This document shows positions 1 through 9,417 of a DNA stretch of 54,753 nucleotides, one piece after another; the stretch's first letter is position 1; each line of letters opens with the position of its first letter. Made by a program: the position numbers and the translations under genes. Below the pieces are notes generated by a model, which worked only from the letters and a program-made list of their open reading frames with translations, was not told the DNA's origin and searched no databases. Source of the DNA: Zygnema circumcarinatum (Eukaryota > Streptophyta > Zygnematophyceae > Zygnematales > Zygnemataceae); contig CM074805.1 in assembly GCA_037447605.1 (NCBI GenBank), positions 3,410,657-3,465,409 of the forward strand. The letters are read 5' to 3'.

Positions 1-207
1 GTGTGCTGTTCCGTGGGCCGCCAACACATGGTACTGCCTTCTCGCATCCTCCGTTGGCAGCTCCTGGATTCTGCTGATCCGTGATTCTGAAGAGGCATAT
101 ATCAAGTACAACTGAACTGACGCGGATCCGTCGAGCGCAGCTCCACTACGCTACAGGACGCACTTTTGAAGGTGGAAAATATGACAGGGTCCTACTGTTA
201 CTGTACA

Positions 208-339
208 GTAGTACGAATAGTACGGCTAACACCAAGTTACCGTACCAAAAGGTGGTTTCGGTAAAATCGAGGCGAATTTCTTGAGGACGCACTCCTTAAG
301 GAGGTAAATACGAGGACCCCCTACTGTATGTTATGTTAC
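208..339. repeat. Inverted copy of the 3384-3520 repeat end
   Basis: Read as its reverse complement, this stretch closely follows 3384-3520, including the core CAGTAGGGGGTCCTC, which here appears as GGACCCCCTACTG and ends at 339. It therefore looks like the right-hand terminus of another member of the same inverted-repeat DNA element, whose body would lie to the left and continue outside the window. No coding potential is convincing. The similarity is seen directly; assignment to a mobile element is inference. Confidence 0.55.
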
Positions 340-360
340 GCCGTTATGTTATGTTGACAT

Positions 361-505
361 ATCTATGCGTTGCGATATGACACGATACGATACGATGCTA
401 GACGATACAGTGCGATACGATACGCTATGGTACGGTACTATACGTACGGTCCAACATGAACTCTAACATAATACCACCCGTCTATTGGTAACACGAACCT
501 TATAA
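361..505. repeat. GATAC/GTAC-rich dispersed repeat, copy 1
   Basis: This segment is rich in ACGATACGATACG and GTACGG motifs and ends in a shared block (CATGAACTCTAACATAATAC, followed by a CCCG-type tail and TGGTAACACGAAC). The same order recurs in direct orientation at about 3803-3950 and 5098-5226. The three copies diverge by scattered substitutions, so they are old. No gene is visible between 505 and 735. Confidence 0.7.
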
Positions 506-734
506 TTAACCTATTAACCTTGTAATGACATATTGTTCCCTCCTACATTCCCCAAAGAAATGCAAGGACCACACGCCTTCCTTTGAAGCATGACAAGCAC
601 CCATTTACTCACCTTTTGTACTCGAAAATGCCACCGAGTCCTGTAGTTTGGAGCTCCACGAAATTGCTCCACCTCCATCTAGGAGGGGTGTGTCCCTGAT
701 TGCAATTGAGAGGCTCCTCTTTGCTGCCGCTACA

Positions 735-1040
735 TCAAACGACATTTTTGGAGTGGCCAATGGTGGTCAACCCAATCTTTTGGACCAATACTGTGCTAAC
801 GAAGTTAGCATCAGCACTTGTGTCTAGCAATATAACCGCTAGTTGGCCGTCAATGAACCCCTGAAAGGTCATTTCACGGTGGGCAAGGTGGAAGATCGAC
901 CGCAAAACATGCGGGGGATGAGGACAAGCAGTCCTCCACGCTAAAGTGTGGGGTGACCCAACCAACTCACTAGCGGGCCCTTCCACCCATTGCATCATGT
1001 GGTGTCTTTTTCTCCAGGTTTTAACTAACCTGGAGTCCAA
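735..1040 (-). pseudogene. Retropepsin-like remnant of an LTR retrotransposon
   Basis: The C-terminal half of this reading frame contains GFIDGQLAVILLDTSADANF, which resembles a retroviral-type aspartic protease active site (LLDTGA) with Ser in place of Gly. It lies downstream of the gag frame at 1419-2948 on the same strand, as expected for gag-protease order. The upstream part of the frame has no recognisable domain. Between 1040 and 1419 only unlinked short frames are present, and no reverse transcriptase or integrase is visible before the window edge, so the element looks decayed or truncated. Confidence 0.5.
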
Positions 1041-1418
1041 TTAGTCTGGGTGAACGTCTTAATGGCCAAGTGCTGGAGAACCAGCACATACAAGGCAGAG
1101 ATATGCTCAGAGATGCGCAATAAACACAAAGCATCCAACGCACATTCTACAAGATCAACATCACCCATGGGATTGAGAATCTAGACAACCATCGGCCATG
1201 CAACACAACATACAAGAATGATAAAGGAGTCACAAGTAAGGCAAGGGAGAATGGGATAGGATCTAGACATGTAGGACAAGCAATCACAACCATATCATTC
1301 CCATCAAACTGTCTGCCCATCACTTTAAGAATGTCCATAGTCCTTGGAAAAAGTAAACTTTTATCTATGATGTCAGCAGCTCTATCCCTTAGCCTATGCC
1401 TCCCACCCGCACCGACTC

Positions 1419-2948
1419 TCAAATTGCTGGTGGGGGTCCATTTTCCGGCCCCTTGCCCTTTTGGTCCTTGTTGCGTAACGGGCATTTAAAGGACTTGTGG
1501 CCCTCTTGGCGGCACCGGAAACAACGGTTTTCATTTCGCATTCTCTCCGTCTCCTCCGGAGTTAGTTTCTGTATTTTTGCAGGCGGCTGAGGGTTGAAAG
1601 TTGCCGAGTTCTTCCTTTTGCCGTGATCCTTCCCTTTGGGTTTTGCGAATGGAGGGGGCGCCTCCGCCACTTGCGGAGTCAACTTCTGAACCTTTCCACC
1701 TGAGGAAGAAGCCGGCGTATCCCCGTGGTTCTTTCTCATCATCCCACCTCCATTCTTTTGACAAGGTTGCTGGTTAGGTTCGCTACAACCCAGAGTGTTG
1801 CTTGTGGGCAAAGGTTGTCCGCGATCTGACACAGGGGGCATAACAATGTCATGCATGTCTGCCTGGACTGCTGCATTGTAAAAGAGCTCAGCATCCTCAG
1901 CGGTCCAGGACTCGGAGGTGGCGGGATTCAATTGCAAGCGATCTTGCAGGTGGGGCTTCAATCCAAGCCATATATGGTAGAACTGATCAGAGGGAGAAGG
2001 TTTATCCCTCGTGATGAGAGACACAGTCTGCCGTATAGCTCGAATAAATTCCAATACGCTACCAGTCTGTCTCAGAGTGTAGTACTTTTTGCGAGCTTCA
2101 AGGCTTGGGTCTACCACACCAAAGTGCCGACAGAGCTCTGCACAAAAGAGCGACCAGTTCGTGCCAATCTTTTCTTGCAAGCCTTTAAAGATATTAAAGG
2201 CTTGCCCTTGGAGAGCAAGATAGGCAAAATTAACCCAAACATCAGGTGGGCAGTTGGTGGCACGGAGGTATCCTTCTGCCTGACCCAACCACTGCTCTAT
2301 GGGGCAGTCACCCTTCACTCCTTCCCACTTATCAATAGGTGCCACCTTGGACCTATTTCTCAAGTTCCAGTCAGAAGGTGGCACAAGAGGTGCCATCCTC
2401 CCGTGGGAAGATCCCTCACCAGCAGTAGTGTCTCCTGCAGGAATACCACCAGGTGATGGTCCACCCCCAGCTAAGCTGCCCCGGGCAGGGCCAGGCTCAA
2501 ACCCTGGGGGGTTAGGTAATGCACAGCTTCCTCCTTCAGCAGAAGGTTGGCCATCATGCTTGCTGCCTCCTACAACAACAGGGTGGGTTGCAGGGACTAC
2601 CTGGGCAGTAGCTGCAGCAACTGCAGCAGTCCTCCCAGCAGTCGCTGCTGACCCAGACCTCTGGCCACTGGCTCCACCAGAGGCCGGAAAGGGCTTCAGC
2701 ATTTGGCGTATTTCCTCACGGAATTGCGCCATCTTTTCCCGCATCCGATCTGTCTGGGTGCTGGCGTGACGAACCAGGGCCAAAGCCTTTTTAAGCTCCA
2801 TCTCTGTGCGCCTGGTCTGCTCGTGCAGACGATCGAATGAGACCCGTAATTTGCGGGCCTCTTCTCCACTCATGGGTTCAGTTGAGGCTGGTGGCAGAGG
2901 CTGCTCCTCAGCCTCTGCCACTGCTACTGCTGCATCAATTCCCCCCAT
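1419..2948 (-). CDS. Gag-like protein of a Ty3/gypsy-type retrotransposon
   Basis: The predicted 509-residue protein starts at a Met that directly follows a primer-binding-site-like sequence. The frame is open further upstream (to 3161), but that part reads through the primer site and the LTR edge. The N-terminal third is charged and probably coiled (about 40-120), followed by a low-complexity Gly/Ala/Pro stretch. Next comes a retrotransposon gag core with IDKWEGVKGDCPIEQWLGQA and FAYLALQGQAFNIFKGLQ. At the C terminus there is one CCHC zinc knuckle, CFRCRQEGHKSFKC (1482-1523). In related elements Gag packages element RNA in cytoplasmic particles. The frame itself is intact, but the rest of the element is broken. 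Confidence 0.8.
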   Translation of the reverse strand: MGGIDAAVAVAEAEEQPLPPASTEPMSGEEARKLRVSFDRLHEQTRRTEMELKKALALVRHASTQTDRMREKMAQFREEIRQMLKPFPASGGASGQRSGSAATAGRTAAVAAATAQVVPATHPVVVGGSKHDGQPSAEGGSCALPNPPGFEPGPARGSLAGGGPSPGGIPAGDTTAGEGSSHGRMAPLVPPSDWNLRNRSKVAPIDKWEGVKGDCPIEQWLGQAEGYLRATNCPPDVWVNFAYLALQGQAFNIFKGLQEKIGTNWSLFCAELCRHFGVVDPSLEARKKYYTLRQTGSVLEFIRAIRQTVSLITRDKPSPSDQFYHIWLGLKPHLQDRLQLNPATSESWTAEDAELFYNAAVQADMHDIVMPPVSDRGQPLPTSNTLGCSEPNQQPCQKNGGGMMRKNHGDTPASSSGGKVQKLTPQVAEAPPPFAKPKGKDHGKRKNSATFNPQPPAKIQKLTPEETERMRNENRCFRCRQEGHKSFKCPLRNKDQKGKGPENGPPPAI

Positions 2949-2963
2949 GGCCTGCGGAATTGC

Positions 2964-2975
2964 GGCCTGATACCA
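2964..2975 (-). other. Primer-binding-site-like sequence (initiator Met tRNA)
   Basis: On the minus strand this reads TGGTATCAGGCC. It matches the usual plant initiator-tRNA(Met) primer site TGGTATCAGAGC at the first nine bases. It sits two bases inside a CA dinucleotide (complement of TG at 2979-2980), the expected end of a 5' LTR. It supports both the element's orientation and the choice of the downstream gag start. Confidence 0.6.
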
Positions 2976-2978
2976 AAT

Positions 2979-3383
2979 GTAGCAAGCAGGAGCTCTTCCC
3001 CTTTCCCTTGTTCTCTGCTCTGTAGTGCTGGTTTCTAGCAGCCCCCTCTGTGTGCCAATGCCCCTCACGCTCCCCCCGTCGAACCCTTTACCAGCGTTAA
3101 GGTCTGGGAGCAGGGCCAGCCACTGGCATGATGCCACGTGGCAGAGGTTCACCTCAGACATCTGTCATCTGCCGCTTTCAGACGGCGCGCGCGACGCGCT
3201 GATGTACGCTGTACAGGTTGAACCGTACGGTACAGTACGCCCCCAATATTTTCCACCCGAGTACAGTAAGGGGCCCTCATATTTTCCACCCTCTTACAGT
3301 AATTGGCTAATTGCGTTTCCCAAGAAATTCGCGCTGATTTTGCCGAAACCACTTTTTTGTACGGTAAGTCTGTGTTAGCCTGA
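2979..3383 (-). repeat. Probable 5' LTR portion of the gag element
   Basis: The sequence adjoining the primer-binding site begins with TG (plus strand), as an LTR edge should. Its outer boundary is unclear because the segment passes into the tandem repeat and DNA elements described from 3239 onward. I do not see a matching direct copy at the other side of gag inside the window, so the LTR call rests on position only. Confidence 0.35.
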
Positions 3384-3490
3384 CAGTAGGGGGTCCTCGT
3401 ATTTACCGCCCTAAGGATTGCGTCCTCAAGAAATACGCCCCGATTTTGCCGAAACCACCTTTTTGTACGGTAACTGTGTGTTAGCCGTAC
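3239..3490. repeat. Tandem duplication of a repeat terminus (about 145-bp period)
   Basis: Two successive units each begin CAGTA(A/G)GGG(G/C)(T/C)CCTC, continue through ATTTTGCCGAAACCAC and end in a GTACGGTAA and GTGTTAGCC block. The second unit is the left end of the 3384-4020 element. The first is a diverged copy with a short insertion. Nothing in this stretch looks like a gene. Confidence 0.6.
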
Positions 3491-4020
3491 TGTTCGTACT
3501 TCCCGTACTAACCGTACTAGCCGTACTAGCTGTACTAGCCGTTACGGGCTTACGCAAAAGTCACCTAATCTCCCCGTACGTCCCGCCGTACGAGGCTCTC
3601 GCTCGTCTCCCGCTTCTTCTTGGCGTCGATACGATACATGACGATACGGTACGATACGAAACTCCCCGATACGGTACTATCCGTACTAGCCGTGTGAGCT
3701 GTAGTAGCCGTTACAGTACGACACGGTACGATATCGTACGGTACGATACGAAACGCCCCGATACGGTACTAGCCGTACGAGCTGAGACGAACAAAGCGGG
3801 AAACTACGTCTATGCGTTACGATATGACACGATACGATACGATGCCAAACGATACAGTACGATACTGTACGATATAGTACGATACGATACGCACGGTCCA
3901 ACATGAACTCTAACATAATACCGCCCGTATATTGGTAACACGAACCTTATATATGCAAAATCAATATTTTTGCCTCATATTGGCCAAAACCAGGGTGGAA
4001 AAAATGAGGACCCCCTACTG
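3384..4020. mobile_element. Short DNA element with about 28-bp terminal inverted repeats
   Basis: The left end begins CAGTAGGGGGTCCTC and the right end finishes GAGGACCCCCTACTG. These 15 bases are exact inverted repeats, and similarity continues for roughly another dozen bases. The interior is (ACGATACGATACG)-rich with many GTAC sites and codes for nothing convincing. I could not find a clear target-site duplication, so this could be a non-autonomous transposon or a rearranged satellite module. Related ends occur at 208-339 and about 3239. Confidence 0.55.
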
Positions 4021-4105
4021 TACTACTGTAATCGTACTAGCCATACTAGCCGTACTATTCGTACTATCCGTACTGTCTGTACTAGCCGTTACGGGCTTAA
4101 ACAAA

Positions 4106-5033
4106 GGATAGTGATATTTCCACCCCTTTTTTGGATCCAAACACCCCTTCCCGGCCGGGCAGATTTCAAAAAGGATTAAAAACGGAAAATGGCTTTTTCA
4201 CACCTTTTTGGAATCGATACCCACCTCCATCGGCAGATTTTATTTTTGCGAAACAAGGAAATAACCCGTCACTCCATTTTGAATATCCCGCCTACCTGCA
4301 TTTTTTTTCACGCGTGCGATCAATCGCAGCCGTCGATTCCCTCGCAGATCGCAACACGGCAGATCACTATTTGCTCTGCAGCCGGGCTCGGTCACAGCGA
4401 ATGGCAAGTGCCCACGTATCCCGCCAAACTCGACTCAAAAGTTTGTCCGTACAAATTTCGTACGGTCGCAACTTTGAGGAACCCAATATTTCGTACATTG
4501 AGAGCTTTGACCAATCAAAGTTTTCCACGTCAAAAATTTAACACGTGGCAGACTTTGATTGGCTGAGAGCTGACAATACACGAGATCTCGGGCCGAGGGA
4601 CGCGCGCACTCGCACGAGCTCGTGGGCGCTTTCCATTCGCTAAGATCGAGCCCGGCTGCAGATCAAACGTTTGATCTGCAGTGGTGCGATCTGCGAGGGA
4701 AATCGACAGATGCGATTGACACGCACGTGTGAAGGACGGACACCCGCGAACGATCTCGTGGCGGACGGATCTTCCGCTCCGAGAAGATTCGGGCAGGCCG
4801 ATATTTCTTTCCCTCAAAAAAAAAATTCAGGGAGGCGGGATACAGTATTCAAAATGCGGTGACGGAGTATCATTTTCCTTGGTTAGCAAAAATAAAATCA
4901 GCCGACGGAAGAAGGTGGGTATCGATTCCAAAAAGGTGTGAAAAAAGCATTTTCCGTTTTTAATCCCTTTTGAAATCTGCCCGGCCGGGAAGAGGTGTTT
5001 GGATCCAAAAAAGGGGTGGAAATATCACTACCC
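4106..5033. mobile_element. 928-bp foldback (long inverted repeat) transposon
   Basis: The two arms are inverted copies of one another over most of their length. The outer ends are GGATAGTGATATTTCC on the left and the complement GGGTAGTGATATTTCC on the right. Arm features pair in order: the GGATCCAAACACC and CCGGCCGGGCAGATTTC blocks, the ATCGATACCCACC block, the CTGCAGCCGGGCTCG block, and a centre near 4500-4560 where AACCAATCAAAG-type sequence faces CTTTGATTGG. The element is flanked by the perfect 8-bp direct repeat TAAACAAA (4098-4105 and 5034-5041). It codes for no transposase, so it should be non-autonomous. An 8-bp duplication is the hAT hallmark, while long arms are more typical of Mutator-like foldbacks. 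Confidence 0.8.
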
Positions 5034-5097
5034 TAAACAAAACTCACCGAATCTTTCAGCATGTGCCGCCGTAAGCACATGTGCCTCCCCTTTTTCT

Positions 5098-5226
5098 CGT
5101 CATCGATACGATATGAAACGATACGAAACGAAACGATATGGTACGATGCGGTACGATATGGTACGGTACATACGTACGGGCATACATGAACTCTAACATA
5201 ATACCGCCCGCCTAATGGTAACACGA
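5098..5226. repeat. GATAC/GTAC-rich dispersed repeat, copy 3
   Basis: This is the right-hand remainder of the sequence that the foldback element entered. It resumes after the 8-bp duplication and carries the shared CATGAACTCTAACATAATAC block and the TGGTAACACGAAC tail seen at 361-505 and 3803-3950. Confidence 0.65.
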
Positions 5227-5397
5227 ACGAAAATGACGAAAATGTGGTATGATACGCCGAGGTATTATACAGGAAGGGGAAAGTTTGCGCGAAAGTTTGC
5301 GTTCTCTTCCCGAAGGGGAACTTTCATACAGTATTATTATACAGGCGTTTGATGCATACGGATCACTAGTAAGGGGCACGGTCGACGGCGACGGTTT

Positions 5398-5440
5398 CTA
5401 GGGTTTTAGGGTTTTTAGGGTTTTTAGGTGTTTTTAGGGT
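5398..5440 (+). repeat. Degenerate interstitial telomere-like repeat
   Basis: Five or so units of the plant telomere motif (TTTAGGG), most lengthened by extra T, run head to tail starting at TAGGGTTTTAGGG. It lies at the junction between the repeat-rich left end and the first gene-containing part, with no long perfect array, so it is not a chromosome end. Confidence 0.65.
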
Positions 5441-5613
5441 TGTCAAAATCAGGAGAAAGGCGATGACATGAAAAGTAGCGAAGGGAAGGGAGTCAAGGAG
5501 AGACGTAAGAAGAGAGGAAAGGCCAATATAAAGAAAAGGAGGAAAGTAGGAGATAATTTACATACTATTCATCGTGGCTATTCTTTCATAGAATGAAGTA
5601 TCTCAATTGAATC

Positions 5614-5853
5614 TCATATTTTTCTTTTTCTTGGATCGAGTGTGTTATAAGAACACATGAATCTCTTAATTGTTTCAGCTTCTTCTAAAATATCTCTTAC
5701 TCGAGAAGAAAACTTTCTTACAGCTCTCATGGACTCACTGTCATCAGTTCTTGTCCCTATTCCTTTCAAGGCTTGGGCTAAATCCTGATCTAAAATTGTA
5801 TGAATGATCTGAGTCCACTCTTGATTTTCAGCGTTCATTGAAACAAGAAACAC
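5614..5853 (-). CDS. Hypothetical small protein or exon
   Basis: A 79-residue frame, helical and charged, with motifs such as DQDLAQALKGIGTRTDDSES and RVRDILEEAETIKRF. I do not recognise a family. Its codon use is less repetitive than the flanking DNA, so it could be an exon of an unseen gene or the remnant of one. No splice partners were identified between 5853 and 6303, and that interval shows no other gene. Confidence 0.25.
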   Translation of the reverse strand: MFLVSMNAENQEWTQIIHTILDQDLAQALKGIGTRTDDSESMRAVRKFSSRVRDILEEAETIKRFMCSYNTLDPRKRKI

Positions 5854-6302
5854 TTGTGACTGCCAGCCTGCAGGCTGCAGCTCCCCTGTATGATGTTATA
5901 GGAGAGAATAGAAAAGTCACCATGTATAGAGTCTGTAGACTAGAACGGGTAATGGGGAGACATGGAAAAAATTGGGGAGGAAGATAGAGAGCCAACAAAG
6001 CAATAAGCAACATTGTCAAATAAATAGCGAAAAACTTGCACGGAGGATAAATCAGAAAGCAGATGTTGGAAGCACCGGCGTGAAGGTTGCCATTTATCTA
6101 TCTATCGATCGAAGTTGCTCTTCGTCCAATCTCTTAGATTGTACAAAGTGCAAAACATTATTGACAAGGCACGCTAACACATCGGGATCGCCCCTCTCAC
6201 TATTTACATCTTCGGATATTTAGGCATTACCCAGCGTGAAAACAGAAGAGCATCACGAACAACAACCCTATTTTGATGTTTGCTGTTGACACCAATCAAG
6301 CC

Positions 6303-9075
6303 TTATTTGACTCTAAACCTAAACATGAACTTCACATCACTCGGCTTTAGGCTCAATCTCTCCGCCGTCACTTTCACAACGGCTCTCTGTATGAGCATCC
6401 GTTGCAGCACTCGAGTAATATTGAGAGTGTCGTCGAGCCCCACATGGTGAGTCCCCAAAGGCTCTATGTTCAGACCCCGCATCATGGCGAGCATCCCGCC
6501 AGCCTGCATATAACAAAACCAAACTACATCAACTTCTTTTCAAATCCCTTACACGATATCGCCAAACCCGAACGTCCTTAATCATCCAACAGTCTTCATT
6601 AGATAGTAGGCAGACAGTCTGACTATACCAGAGGGGGAAAATGCAATGGCGAAAGCGTTAGCCAACAATAGTAAGGAGTGGTTTACGAGCAGATTTTGCA
6701 GTGTTCATCCATTTTGGAGGTGAGTGGAAACCTTACCCTGCGATTGTAGTGGTTGAGATAGATGTCCTTCAAGTTGACCCATTGCATGAAGTAGGGAGGC
6801 AGAGAAATCTCCGAGTCAACACACTGTTCAGGAATTTTGGTTTTGATGTCCCAGTTGCCGCTGAACTCCCATCAGATCCCCACAACAACACGAAGGCCAT
6901 GGCTTCAAGGATGCTCTCTAGCCCCTACAAGTCGCCCCCGACCGTTTTCAGGGTCTATAGGAAAAGGAGCAGAAAGAAGTGGCAGGTGAGCCGACACAGC
7001 CCGTTCAACGAACTGTGAAGTAAAAGGGGGGATTAAGTCTACTTGGACTACTCCATAGCCTAAGACTTTCGATTGTAAGGTTATCCACGAGGAGAAACTG
7101 GGGAGGATGGCGCACCAAGTGACAAAAGCAGCGTGTTTGAGTCTTCTGGATGATCTTGAATTCCACAGGCCGTGTGTTTGCATCCACTTCTCAAACTGTA
7201 GAAGAGTTTCTGTGAAGGGAATGGCCGTATCGTGCCAAACTCTGTCCTAGCACACGGGATCATGATCAGATCTCTGCATCTGCTCCCTTCTCCAGTCACA
7301 TTCTTCTTTCTGTTCATTAACTGTTCTGTTCTGTTCTAAAGTTTACATTTCAGCTTGCCCGAGTCAACATGTAAACTGTGCATGCTTCTTGAATGGTCTT
7401 ATAGGCAACTATTATTTTCCAGGTCATGTGCATTGCAACTAAGCTCGAGAGCAATAGCATGCATGAATGGAGCTTGCATGCATACCTGTCCAAGCCCCAG
7501 GAGCCGTACTTCCCTGCAATGTACTCCTTTTGACGTTCCACTGACATCTTTACGGGACGCACAAATCTGGCACAGTTCCATGCTGGAAAAAAAGTTAAAA
7601 CTTAGGCTCTAAATTTTTTCTTACGCACGTAAATTTTGCAAATGGACTACAGCTAATCTTCCGTTTGATGAAAAGCGATAAAAAAAGGCATCAGCAGCTT
7701 ACCGATGAAAGCGATCGGTGACTTTCAAAGTCTTGGCTTCCAACATCACAACAGCAAACTCTAAAATTTCAACGCGCCCTTCGAGATCGAGCACAAGGAA
7801 ACGATCGAATGGCTGTGGCTGTACCCCCTCCAATTCAGGGGGTTGCACTTCCAGGGAAGGAAATTCATGTGTAAATTTTGAAAGATGAGCCACGTCATCT
7901 CCCTGCAGGTTTGACGTGGAGCATGAAAAGAAATTTAAGAGGAAGGATTGGATGTGAGAGCATCAATGGTCGAAGTACATTCCTTCTTCATTTGGTCAGA
8001 TGTAAAGATAGGCTGACGGTCCCATTGTGCAAGACGCCATAAGGAGCTTGATCAACTAACATCGAAACCTGGCTGAGGCGTAAAAGTAGTGCCTTGTCAG
8101 TGTCCCCCTATTGTCAAGAATATTCGCAGGCTCATAAAAGACTAATGATCGGAATTTCTTCATTCCTCGACTAAAGATGATGAACATGTAGTATTCTCCT
8201 CGGGGCAAGACCACTTCTGAAGTCTCTTAAATAACGAACTTCCTGAGCTGTAAATCAGTGCCGAGCTAACCGGGATGAAGGATTCACAAATTTGTGCACC
8301 TGCACACTTATTCTTGCCCGGAATCCTTACATGCATGAATCAAACCTTCTTCCACCCCTCCAGATACTCCCCAAGGTTGGAGAATTTTAATTTGCAATTG
8401 AAAGTAATGCAGCTTCAAGAATAAAAATCCTGACGGGCTTACCAAAGTGCAAAGACCCTGAGTGAAGAAGTAGCAAAGCGGCTTTTGCTTCGGTTCTCGC
8501 GTGGCGCTCCAGTGGACTTCTGAAGTCGACATACGGCCCCTGCTTACCACGCCATCTCTCAGGAAAACTTCTGTCGTCGGCAATGTGAGCAGTCCGTCGT
8601 TTGTTTCCCCTCCCTCACTCTGCATTCCCTCCTCCTTCACTTCCGCCACTAACGAAATCCTTCCCGGAGAGCCACCCATTTCACATTCTTCAACGTGTTG
8701 CGATGAACCATCACCCTCCTCGTCGGCTCCATACCCCTCTTCTCCTCCCCTGTGTAATGCAGGCTTACTACGCCCTTCAAGGTACGCGTTTCCAGAATAA
8801 AGAAGAAAACCAAACCTATCCCGATAAAATGCACGACCACTGCATCTCCACAATCCCCCAGCAGTAGAAAGCGACAACACTGAGCCTGGAGATAGCCAAC
8901 ACTCCCTTCGAAGCTTCCGTGCCTCTTCCCGCACAAATCCATTGCTTCCTTTGTTCCCTGCACTTTCCGACGGCCTCCACGCGCAAGAATGATAGAAGCC
9001 CCCAAGCCCGAGCCTCACTCTCTGCGCGAGGAGCGCTGTGCAAGCGCAGCCATGGCGGCCCCCGACCATGGCCAT
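6303..9075 (-). CDS. ERI1-like DEDDh 3'-5' exoribonuclease
   Basis: Six exons join in phase (complement: 9075-8443, 7902-7703, 7566-7486, 7241-7116, 6860-6737, 6503-6303), giving about 454 residues. The exonuclease core shows ExoI FLVLDLEG (the D-x-E pair), ExoII CGNWDIKT and ExoIII THHVGLDDTLNITRV, so all four acidic residues and the catalytic His of DEDDh nucleases are present. Upstream, CYFFTQGLCTL joined to GDDVAHLSKFTHEF matches the cysteine/histidine-containing stretch that precedes the nuclease in plant ERI1-like proteins. The first about 200 residues are variable. The N terminus, rich in Arg, Ala, Leu and Gly, could be an organelle-targeting peptide, fitting reports that plant ERI1-like proteins act in chloroplast rRNA processing. 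Start: ATG 9075 or 9069, both in frame; the frame stays open upstream but runs into repeat-like promoter DNA. It is divergent from the Nopp140 gene. Confidence 0.88.
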
Positions 9076-9417
9076 CCTCTTCGCGGACGTTAGGGCTAAG
9101 GGCACCTTGGAAGACGGCTCTTCGTACCGTACGGTCATGTCGTACAGTACGAGTATTGTACGGTTTGTATGTGTCGTACGAGCGTACGATCCGTACAATG
9201 GTGTTGTACGGCCTTTTTGCCAGCTGGAGGAGAAGCTCATCCTAGGCGGCGCCGCCATGGCGGGCGAGTGTCCCTGGGCTTCTTCTGCGAGCTTAGGCTG
9301 CTCCGGCTCTCCTACTCTGCGGGTTTTTAGGGTCTGGGGGGGTTCAGGGGTGTTCTGGGCCGGGCTCTGGGCACAGTCTGCACCAGCGCCTGTGCGGCTG
9401 AGGGAGAGGGTGGAGCC
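9076..9417. promoter_or_regulatory. 342-bp divergent promoter with GTAC-rich tract
   Basis: Everything between the start codons of the ERI1-like gene (minus) and the Nopp140 gene (plus) lies here, so transcription of both must start within or very near it. Positions 9124-9212 contain many overlapping CGTAC/GTACG motifs, resembling the dispersed repeats at the left end of the window. GTAC is the core bound by SBP/SPL-type plant factors, including the copper-response regulator. A role for them here is only a hypothesis. No TATA box stands out. Confidence 0.6.

Noticed and set aside
3600-3900. GATAC-rich block considered as a CRISPR or satellite array
   Set aside because: No regular repeat-spacer pattern and no fixed period; it is simple-sequence-like DNA inside an inverted-repeat element.
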